Assembly: GCA_964614795.1 (NCBI GenBank) | Contig: CAZTME010000031.1 | Span: forward strand, 1 to 11,805 | Origin: CAZTME01 sp964614795 | GTDB taxonomy: Bacteria > Patescibacteriota > Microgenomatia > UBA1400 > PJMF01 | Direction: 5' to 3' | Length of the DNA: 11,805 nt | Part shown: positions 7,101-11,805 of the stretch, piece after piece | Position numbering within the stretch: the stretch's first letter is position 1 | How the letters are laid out: each line of letters opens with the position of its first letter | Notes under the pieces: generated by a model | Told to the model about the DNA's origin: nothing | The model's database searches: none | What the model saw: the letters and a program-made list of their open reading frames with translations, nothing else | Program-made: the position numbers and the translations under genes

Positions 7101-7827
7101 TATGGAAGTAATTACCGCTCAAAATTTGTCAAAGCGTTTTCATCAGCAAAAACAGCGCACGTTTAAAGAAATGTTGCCGGCTCTTTTGGGTGGAAAAAAA
7201 GTGGTGGATTCATTTTGGGCGCTCAAGGATGTGAGTTTTTCCGTTAGCTCCGGTCAAACCCTGGGTATCATTGGCAAAAACGGTTCGGGTAAATCAACTC
7301 TTCTTAAGTTAATCGCTGGCGTTTCGCGCCCCACTCAAGGTAATTTATTTGTTAATGGAAAGTTAGCACCACTCATTGAACTGGGTGCGGGTTTTCATCC
7401 GGAATTGTCCGGTAGAGAGAATGTTTTTCTTAACGGCGTCATTCTTGGTTTAACTCGTAAATATGTGAGTGAAGTTTTTGATGAAATTGTAAAGTTTTCC
7501 CAATTAGAGGATTTTATTGATCAACCCATTAAACACTACTCAAGTGGAATGTACTTACGTTTGGCTTTTGCTGTGGCCGTGCATACTAACCCGGATATTT
7601 TGTTAATTGACGAGATTTTGGCGGTGGGCGATGAAGGTTTTCAGAAGAAGTGTTTGCAAAAAATGAAAGATTTTCACGCTCAAGGAAAAACTATTATTAT
7701 TGTTTCTCACTCACTGGGCATGGTAGAAACTTTTTGCGATCGAGCCATTCTACTTAATCAAGGACAAATTGTTGGTGATGGTAAGCCTGCGGAAGTGGTA
7801 GCGGAATATAAAAAAATGGTGGAGTGA
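7090..7827 (+). CDS. ABC transporter ATPase for polysaccharide export (Wzt/TagH-like, short form)
   Basis: Using the start at 7090 the protein has 245 residues. It shows Walker A GKNGSGKST (62-70), the signature YSSGMYLRLAF (140-150) in the YSSGM form characteristic of polysaccharide and teichoic acid exporters, Walker B ILLIDE (160-165, D164 and catalytic E165) and the switch histidine H197 in VSHSLG. It energises glycan export with the overlapping upstream permease. The protein ends soon after the nucleotide-binding domain. It therefore lacks the C-terminal carbohydrate-binding domain that long Wzt proteins use to recognise capped O-antigen, so it belongs to the short class, where export is not gated by a glycan cap. 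It is the last gene of the rightward operon and ends in TGA, which shows that TGA is a stop here. Confidence 0.9.
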   Translation: MSSSMEVITAQNLSKRFHQQKQRTFKEMLPALLGGKKVVDSFWALKDVSFSVSSGQTLGIIGKNGSGKSTLLKLIAGVSRPTQGNLFVNGKLAPLIELGAGFHPELSGRENVFLNGVILGLTRKYVSEVFDEIVKFSQLEDFIDQPIKHYSSGMYLRLAFAVAVHTNPDILLIDEILAVGDEGFQKKCLQKMKDFHAQGKTIIIVSHSLGMVETFCDRAILLNQGQIVGDGKPAEVVAEYKKMVE

Positions 7828-7856
7828 TTAAATAGTATTCTAATTTTCTGAGAATT

Positions 7857-7884
7857 TTGACATTTTGCCAAGAAAACCTATAAT
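7857..7884 (+). promoter_or_regulatory. Consensus sigma-70 promoter
   Basis: TTGACA (7857-7862) and TATAAT (7879-7884) match the full consensus at both hexamers with a 16-bp spacer. Transcription would start near 7891, about 23 nt before the ATG at 7914. This is the strongest promoter in the window. It separates the next gene from the exporter operon. Confidence 0.75.
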
Positions 7885-7913
7885 ATGAGCATTATCAGAT
7901 TATTAAGTATTAT

Positions 7914-8399
7914 ATGTTTGAGCAAAAGGCTAATTATAAAGTATTAGTAAGTGATTTTGTTAATATTATTCAAATAATCTTTGGACCTTCATTTTCCTAT
8001 GTGTTTTTAAATTTAATAGCAAATCCACATTCGGATTTTGTGAATGACTTTTATAAAGCATTTCCAAATTCAGATTTTTCAGGTTTGCAAAATATTACAT
8101 TTTATTTTTTTTTGGTGTTATTAAGTTTGGGTGGAAGTTATGCCGTGGTTAACGGTCTAACTAATTTAGCAAATAACCACAAGCAAAGAAATCAAGTAGA
8201 AGAAGATAGCGATGACTATTTTAAAAATTTAAGCACTGGTGCATTAGTTGGCGTTTATTTGATGTCCTTGATCAAAATTAATGAAACTCTGTTAATGCAA
8301 ACTGCGATGGAATCTGATTTGTCAGTTATAAAATTATTGAATCTTATAATTTTTGGTCTTCTATCCTCTGCCTTTTTTGTTCATCAGTATTGTGATTAA
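7914..8399 (+). CDS. Hypothetical small membrane protein with four predicted helices
   Basis: A 161-residue protein that I do not recognise. Hydrophobic stretches at about 13-35, 60-83, 106-121 and 137-156 suggest four transmembrane segments. Between the second and third lies an acidic hydrophilic loop (about 85-104, with EEDSDDYF). There is no signal peptide motif, and no charged catalytic cluster that I can see. It has its own consensus promoter 30-57 bp upstream, but I find no Shine-Dalgarno before the ATG. It ends 9 bp before the end of the convergent ATPase gene, with no terminator hairpin between them. The hydrophobic periodicity and the promoter support a real gene. No function can be proposed. 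Confidence 0.7.
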   Translation: MFEQKANYKVLVSDFVNIIQIIFGPSFSYVFLNLIANPHSDFVNDFYKAFPNSDFSGLQNITFYFFLVLLSLGGSYAVVNGLTNLANNHKQRNQVEEDSDDYFKNLSTGALVGVYLMSLIKINETLLMQTAMESDLSVIKLLNLIIFGLLSSAFFVHQYCD

Positions 8400-8408
8400 T
8401 TGATTTTG

Positions 8409-9584
8409 TCAAGTTTTTAATCCATCAAGCCATTTCATAATTTTTGACCAAGATATTACTTCTGCATCTTGTCGAACTTGGTTTTCATCACCACCATAAA
8501 TTAAAGCAGGTCTTTCAACTAAATCTTTTGCTAAGTCGCGGTAAGACTTAAGATTCTCAAAAAAATCTGGATTAACAGTTTTTCCAGCTTTTATTTCCAC
8601 GGGAGTAATTTGATTGTTTTTTTCTATTAACAAATCAATCTCCAATCCAGTTTTGTCGCGCCAATAATAAAGTGATTGATGTAATGGGAAGTTTTTTGTT
8701 TCTTTTAAGACTTCACTAATAACCCAATTTTCAAAAAGAGCTCCCATTAAAGGATGCGCACTAAAAACTTCAGCACTTGAAATATTAAGTAAGTAACAAG
8801 CTAAGCCAGTATCTATAAAATACAATTTAGGAGATTTAATTAGTCTTTTATTAAAATTTTGTGTATGAGGTTGTAAAAAAGTGATGATGTAGCTAGAGTG
8901 AAGCAAGCTTAGCCAAGATTTGACTGTATTGACTGTTATGCCGGCATCGTTTGCCAGAGAAGTAATGTTTAAAATTTGGCCGGATCGACCAGCGCAAAGT
9001 TTTAGAAAAGTTTGGAAAGAGAGTAAGTTTTGAATTGAGATAATTTGTCGAATGTCTCTTTCGAGATATGTCTGAATATAACTTGAGTACCATTCACCAA
9101 TGTTGAGTTTTTTTTCTATAACCGCTGGATATGAACCCCGCAGAATTATTTTGCCTATTGAGGTATGACTGAGAGAATTTGAAGAGATTTCCCTGAGTGA
9201 AAGCGGTAAAAGTGTTTTGACAGCGATTCTTCCGGCCAAGCTTTGAGAGATAGATTCCATAAGCAAAAAGTTCTGGGAACCTGTGAGAATATAACTCCCA
9301 GGTTTGCCTGTTTCGTCAATCTTGGTTTGAAGATATGAAAATAGTGATGGCACCCGTTGAATTTCATCGAAAATAACCGGTGCGTTGTATGTATCAAGAA
9401 AGCTTCTTGGGTCGACAGAGGCAAACTGTCGAATGTCTAAGTCTTCCAAACTAACATATTTATGTTTGGGAAATAATGTTTTAACTAAAGTGGTTTTTCC
9501 AGATTGACGAGGTCCTGTAATGGCAATTGCCGGAAATTGTTTGGCCACTTGTTTAATATTTTGTTGAATATCTCTTGTAATCAT
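8409..9584 (-). CDS. AAA family ATPase with DUF4143 domain
   Basis: A 391-residue protein of full family length. The N-terminal P-loop domain has Walker A GPRQSGKT (24-31), Walker B VIFDEIQ (70-76, D73 and E74) and a TGSQN sensor segment (101-105). After a helical linker, the C-terminal DUF4143 region carries E287 in the FENWV segment, YYWRDKTGLEIDLLIE (306-321) and PVEIKAGK (328-335). These E-x-D and E-x-K residues match a PD-(D/E)XK nuclease-like fold, the superfamily in which DUF4143 is placed. Such ATPases are abundant in small genomes, often in many copies, and their cellular role is not settled. The gene stands alone on the minus strand behind a promoter inside a large palindrome, and its message may be nearly leaderless. 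I identify the family with confidence but not the function. Confidence 0.92.
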   Translation of the reverse strand: MITRDIQQNIKQVAKQFPAIAITGPRQSGKTTLVKTLFPKHKYVSLEDLDIRQFASVDPRSFLDTYNAPVIFDEIQRVPSLFSYLQTKIDETGKPGSYILTGSQNFLLMESISQSLAGRIAVKTLLPLSLREISSNSLSHTSIGKIILRGSYPAVIEKKLNIGEWYSSYIQTYLERDIRQIISIQNLLSFQTFLKLCAGRSGQILNITSLANDAGITVNTVKSWLSLLHSSYIITFLQPHTQNFNKRLIKSPKLYFIDTGLACYLLNISSAEVFSAHPLMGALFENWVISEVLKETKNFPLHQSLYYWRDKTGLEIDLLIEKNNQITPVEIKAGKTVNPDFFENLKSYRDLAKDLVERPALIYGGDENQVRQDAEVISWSKIMKWLDGLKT

Positions 9585-9593
9585 AACGATAAA

Positions 9594-9622
9594 AGTATAC
9601 CTCTATTTGGACAAATTTGCAA
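9594..9622 (-). promoter_or_regulatory. Candidate promoter of the DUF4143 ATPase gene
   Basis: On the minus strand, TTGCAA (9622-9617) and TATACT (9599-9594) are 17 bp apart. The start would lie near 9587, only about 3 nt before the ATG at 9584, and no Shine-Dalgarno is present. The -35 and much of the spacer fall inside the left arm of the 39-bp palindrome, so a protein bound there would block the promoter. Confidence 0.5.
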
Positions 9623-9644
9623 TTGCATTGCAAATTTGTCCAAA
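9606..9644. repeat. Perfect 39-bp palindrome (17-bp arms, 5-bp centre), likely operator
   Basis: The arm TTTGGACAAATTTGCAA (9606-9622) is repeated exactly as its reverse complement at 9628-9644 around the centre TTGCA. Each arm also contains the self-complementary CAAATTTG (9612-9619 and 9631-9638), and these two inner dyads are 19 bp apart, close to two helical turns. No T-tract follows on either strand, and the stem is AT-rich, so it is a poor terminator. Its overlap with the ATPase promoter points to an operator or a recombination/processing site. Confidence 0.75.
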
Positions 9645-9663
9645 AGGAATTATCGTTTTAATT

Positions 9664-9879
9664 TTATTTGGAAACGTCTTCTTCATACGAGCTTGCCACA
9701 ATCCAGTTTTCAAGAAAAACTAGTAAGTTATATAAAAGATTAATAATCGCTTTATAAGTTTGTTCTTGATTTAGTAAGTTAATTATAGATGTATGAATAT
9801 TATATATTGCTCTTGCTTGTGATTGGATTTCTACCGACTCTTCTTTCATTCCTTGTACAATCGACTGAGTAATGCTCAC
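9664..9879 (-). CDS. Hypothetical small helical protein (GTG start uncertain) or frameshifted tail of the upstream gene
   Basis: From GTG at 9879 the frame encodes 71 residues, mostly helical in character, with a leucine/isoleucine-rich stretch (about 31-55) and an acidic end. I do not recognise it. The first ATG is at 9849. The same frame stays open upstream to a TGA at 9973, and that extension (TTA GAA ACA ATA AAT CCA and so on) reads like ordinary coding sequence but has no ATG, GTG or TTG. It overlaps the last 48 bp of the 360-aa gene in its +1 frame. So it may be a separate downstream gene with a rare start, or the displaced C-terminus of the upstream protein. No Shine-Dalgarno precedes GTG 9879. 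Its neighbour downstream is the palindrome of the ATPase gene. Confidence 0.45.
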   Translation of the reverse strand: MSITQSIVQGMKEESVEIQSQARAIYNIHTSIINLLNQEQTYKAIINLLYNLLVFLENWIVASSYEEDVSK

Positions 9880-9922
9880 AACACTTTTCTGATTTTCTGG
9901 ATTTATTGTTTCTAATTTTGAG

Positions 9923-11005
9923 TCAATGTTGATTTGAATAGACGGTTGTTTTGATTTGCTCCAATAGAGTTTTCACTGGTTCTTCACTTTTTGTTACTCT
10001 ATACGGATAAAAAGTGATTCTGACTACTTTGTCATCAATAACTAAAGCAAGAGTGAGCGCAAATTCTTCTTGTTTAGCTTTAGCAACTTGAAATTGCACA
10101 TGTGCATTGATTGTATTTGAAACAGTATTCATTCGTCTCTTGTTTACATCTCCCAATATTTTTTGATCATCCCATTCTTTGGGATATACACCCCTAATTT
10201 TCAAGCCTTGTAATTCAAGCCTCTTGATAGCTTGCTGTAAAGCAGATCTAAACCAAAACAGATCTTGATTGTCTTTCTTGTCTTCAACAAGAGTAACTTC
10301 TGTTTCCTGACTCGCCTGAGTTTGAGATGCTCTTGTTGGGGATTTTTCCTCATAAATACATTCAAGAATAGCTTGTAATATAATCAAAAGACTTAATTTT
10401 CCAAATTGCTTAATTGATGATTTGATTTCGGAAAATGATAAGTTTAATATTTCCTTCAAACTCATCTCAAGTAGGTAATTATTAGATTTATGAATTTTGC
10501 TTCTTTTAATTGCATTTTTTGCTCGACTTAGCGCTCTGTCCGTTAAGTCAAGTCTAGATGCAGCCTTATGCAAATTATTATCGGTTAATTCTCTTGACAA
10601 GTATTCATTAGTAATTATTTTTTCACTAAGGTAACCGTTATTAATTAGCCAATATTCAAGGGTTAAGTCTCCTAATTTTAAACCCTTAAATTCTGTTGAA
10701 AATGAATCCTGATCAATAAGCGGCGCATTTGAGCTGGGAGTAACTTCGTGTCGATATGAAATTTTCTCCGAATCTTTGTCTGCTAGAGCCTGAATGAATT
10801 GAAGTATTGCAGCAATCAAGCCGGAATCCACTAATATTTCAATTTCCAGTTTATCATCGTCGAACTTCTGATTCCAATCATACTGAGGTTCTTCAGTATT
10901 TTTCAAGGTTCCTATTAAGACTGCTTTAATACGATGTGCTATTTCATCAGTTTTCTTCACATCTCCTTCAATAGTAAACGTCACTTTTTCACGATTATTT
11001 GGCAT
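9923..11005 (-). CDS. Hypothetical multidomain protein, unrecognised
   Basis: A 360-residue protein with no clear transmembrane helix. Three parts can be seen. The first (about 7-88) has a beta-alpha-beta look, with a hydrophobic helix LIAAILQFIQAL (63-74). A helical middle (about 110-217) includes LHKAASRLDLTDRALSRAKN at 145-164, which resembles a helix-turn-helix, and LSLLIILQAILECIY (204-218). After a Ser/Thr/Gln/Glu linker (about 222-246), a C-terminal alpha/beta part (about 247-337) ends in VIDDKVVRITFYPYRV. The first domain distantly recalls small effector-associated conflict-system domains, but this is only an impression. The ATG has a good AAGGA site 6-7 nt upstream, and an extended -10 promoter lies about 110 bp upstream. 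A small frame overlaps its 3' end. The gene is very likely real; its function is unknown. Confidence 0.72.
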   Translation of the reverse strand: MPNNREKVTFTIEGDVKKTDEIAHRIKAVLIGTLKNTEEPQYDWNQKFDDDKLEIEILVDSGLIAAILQFIQALADKDSEKISYRHEVTPSSNAPLIDQDSFSTEFKGLKLGDLTLEYWLINNGYLSEKIITNEYLSRELTDNNLHKAASRLDLTDRALSRAKNAIKRSKIHKSNNYLLEMSLKEILNLSFSEIKSSIKQFGKLSLLIILQAILECIYEEKSPTRASQTQASQETEVTLVEDKKDNQDLFWFRSALQQAIKRLELQGLKIRGVYPKEWDDQKILGDVNKRRMNTVSNTINAHVQFQVAKAKQEEFALTLALVIDDKVVRITFYPYRVTKSEEPVKTLLEQIKTTVYSNQH

Positions 11006-11054
11006 AGTTTTTCCTTAGATTAATTTCCATAATTTTTCTCTTCTTCGATTTCAT
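10995..11054 (-). CDS. Possible 19-residue basic leader peptide (uORF)
   Basis: Inside the leader of the 360-aa gene, an ATG at 11054 opens a 19-codon frame ending at TAA 10997-10995, overlapping the start of the main gene by 11 bp. The peptide is very basic: it begins MKSKKRK and has ten Lys/Arg in 19. AGG stands 6 nt before its ATG. It could couple or attenuate translation of the main gene. So short a frame can occur by chance. Confidence 0.25.
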   Translation of the reverse strand: MKSKKRKIMEINLRKNYAK

Positions 11055-11113
11055 ATGCGCCTGAGCAATTCAAGAAATTTTGAGATTTTCTTAAATATGC
11101 CAAAGGCTCACTT

Positions 11114-11122
11114 ATTATATCA
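11114..11122 (-). promoter_or_regulatory. Extended -10 promoter for the 360-aa gene
   Basis: On the minus strand TGATATAAT (11122-11114) is a perfect extended -10 element. No good -35 is found 16-18 bp upstream, as is usual for this promoter type. Start would be near 11107, about 100 nt before the ATG at 11005. Confidence 0.5.
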
Positions 11123-11252
11123 CAATATACAGCCTATATAAAATTATTTAATTAATTATTGTTTCAAGTGTCCGGTCATGTTTTAGCAAGAGTAACAAGC
11201 ATTTCACATCATCAATTCAAATCAGTTGGTAATTTGTTTAACAAAGCTAATA

Positions 11253-11322
11253 TGAGGAATCCATCACGCTCTATTCCTCAAAACATACTAAAAGTGAGGA
11301 ATAGAAGAACTTGTATTCCTCA
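11253..11322. repeat. Two identical dyads TGAGGAAT-N12-ATTCCTCA, 42 bp apart
   Basis: The first copy spans 11253-11280 and the second 11295-11322. Arms and loop length are the same, but the 12-bp loops differ (CCATCACGCTCT versus AGAAGAACTTGT). Half-sites begin at 11253, 11273, 11295 and 11315, so they recur every 20-22 bp, about two helical turns, on one face of the DNA. Conserved arms with unrelated loops suggest protein binding sites more than duplicated coding sequence. Both right arms continue as AAA. Confidence 0.7.
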
Positions 11323-11404
11323 AAATGTGGACTTTGTGTGTAATAAATACATACTTTATTTATTATTGCGTTATAATAAGCATGAATTTGTGCGTGATTG
11401 TCAT

Positions 11405-11719
11405 TTAACCTAACTCTTTTAAACCCCCGACCATAAGGTTGCTTTCGATTTCAACAATAGGGTTAGCCGCCATCATTTCTCCTAATGATGTGCTACTTTT
11501 TTCTAGTTTGTTTTTCCATGGGCTACCAACATTCTCAATAATAGGAGGACTACTAACAGTAGCTAAATCAACATTTGATAAACCAACATCTGGTGCACTT
11601 TCTGGTATTGCTGTAGAGATATTTTGCGGTTCACCCGCCAATTTTAGAACCGATGGAGAGTCATTTGCCTCTGGAATTTTTGGGGTTGTGTTGGAAGATT
11701 GTATGAAGTTATCAGCCAT
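11405..11719 (-). CDS. Hypothetical low-complexity 104-aa protein
   Basis: From ATG 11719 the frame encodes 104 residues that I do not recognise. The first 65 or so are rich in Ser, Pro, Asn and Thr and are probably disordered. A short possibly helical part follows (KNKLEKSSTSLGEMMAANP, about 69-87) and the end is glycine-rich. There is no signal peptide or membrane helix. A TTG two codons upstream (11725) is an alternative start, sitting 10 nt after GAGG. TATTAT (11735-11730) also lies only 10 nt before the ATG, so a near-leaderless message is possible. A 96-codon plus-strand frame (11439-11729) overlaps antisense and cannot be fully excluded, but it starts with TTG and lacks a ribosome site. 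Moderate confidence. Confidence 0.5.
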   Translation of the reverse strand: MADNFIQSSNTTPKIPEANDSPSVLKLAGEPQNISTAIPESAPDVGLSNVDLATVSSPPIIENVGSPWKNKLEKSSTSLGEMMAANPIVEIESNLMVGGLKELG

Positions 11720-11729
11720 TTTCAAGTAA

Positions 11730-11735
11730 ATAATA
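11730..11735 (-). promoter_or_regulatory. Possible -10 element of the 104-aa gene
   Basis: TATTAT on the minus strand is preceded by AGAGG, giving the same AGAGGTAT octamer (11740-11733) as before the ATPase gene (9604-9597). No -35 is visible. It may instead be read as a distant Shine-Dalgarno. Confidence 0.25.
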
Positions 11736-11805
11736 CCTCTTTTTGGTGATTCTATGCTAGTGGCGCAAACCTGTTAAGCCAATAATATCTTTATCGTTTC
11801 TTAGA

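Larger units (their letters stand above)
11006..11404. other. Noncoding region of about 400 bp with promoter, dyads and AT-rich hairpin
   Basis: No convincing gene lies here. From left to right it holds the leader and extended -10 promoter of the 360-aa gene, a small dyad TTTGTTTAACAAA (11233-11245), two matched dyads (11253-11322), and an AT-only hairpin with 9-bp arms TAATAAATA (11341-11349) and TATTTATTA (11357-11365). An 84-codon plus-strand frame from TTG 11159 crosses all of these and looks accidental. Confidence 0.6.

Noticed and set aside
7839..7860. Weak hairpin after the ABC ATPase as a terminator
   Set aside because: The stem is only about six AT-rich pairs with a G-U pair and merges into the -35 of the next promoter.
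9606..9644. Palindrome as an intrinsic terminator for the minus-strand genes upstream
   Set aside because: The stem is AT-rich and is not followed by a T-tract on the minus strand; its overlap with promoter elements fits an operator better.
11253..11322. CRISPR array
   Set aside because: There are only two units, each an inverted dyad with a 12-bp loop; there is no run of direct repeats with spacers of usual length and no cas gene nearby.
11159..11413. 84-codon plus-strand frame from TTG
   Set aside because: It has no ribosome site, runs through two repeated dyads and an AT hairpin, and its translation has no coherent hydrophobic or domain pattern.
11757..11805. Minus-strand frame open from the right edge for 15 codons to TAG at 11759-11757
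   Set aside because: It may be the 3' end of a gene beyond the edge, as the residues (RNDKDIIGLTGLRH) look plausible, but 15 codons are too few to support a call.

Overview
The window looks like a piece of a small-genome, AT-rich bacterium. The standard stop set fits: TGA, TAA and TAG all end genes here. Two kinds of protein found here are common in Candidate Phyla Radiation (Patescibacteria) genomes, particularly Microgenomates-like ones: large GT-C membrane glycosyltransferases carrying a 'KTGxDxHG' loop, and DUF4143 AAA ATPases. That assignment is an inference from protein style. No rRNA, tRNA or ribosomal-protein gene is present to settle it.

Left part (1-5160, minus strand). Three large polytopic membrane proteins are transcribed leftward in the order 5160->3298, 3297->1531, 1544->beyond the left edge. 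They are packed end to end (stop abutting start, then a 14-bp overlap), so this is one operon. The first resembles the '6-pyruvoyl-tetrahydropterin synthase-related'/YfhO-type GT-C membrane proteins. The other two are tandem paralogues of the ArnT/PMT (GT39/GT83-like) class.

Middle (5161-7827). A 211-bp divergent intergenic region carries an unusual symmetric promoter. Rightward from it run a short-chain NAD-dependent sugar epimerase (5372-6289), an ABC-2 polysaccharide export permease (6315-7100) and its ATPase (7090-7827). Together the two arms look like a cell-surface glycan locus: nucleotide-sugar supply, export of a lipid-linked glycan by a Wzm/Wzt-type transporter, and extracytoplasmic sugar transfer by GT-C enzymes.

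Right part (7828-11805). This is an accessory-looking region of mostly unrecognised genes: a small four-helix membrane protein with a consensus sigma-70 promoter (7914-8399, plus); a DUF4143 ATPase (8409-9584, minus) whose promoter overlaps a perfect 39-bp palindrome; a small helical protein or frameshifted tail (9664-9879, minus); an unrecognised 360-aa protein (9923-11005, minus) with a possible basic leader peptide; about 400 bp of noncoding DNA holding two identical-geometry dyads; and a low-complexity 104-aa protein (11405-11719, minus).

Several starts lack a Shine-Dalgarno and sit only a few bases after a -10-like hexamer, which suggests leaderless or near-leaderless transcripts. I saw no convincing GC-rich intrinsic terminator, no CRISPR array and no insertion sequence.
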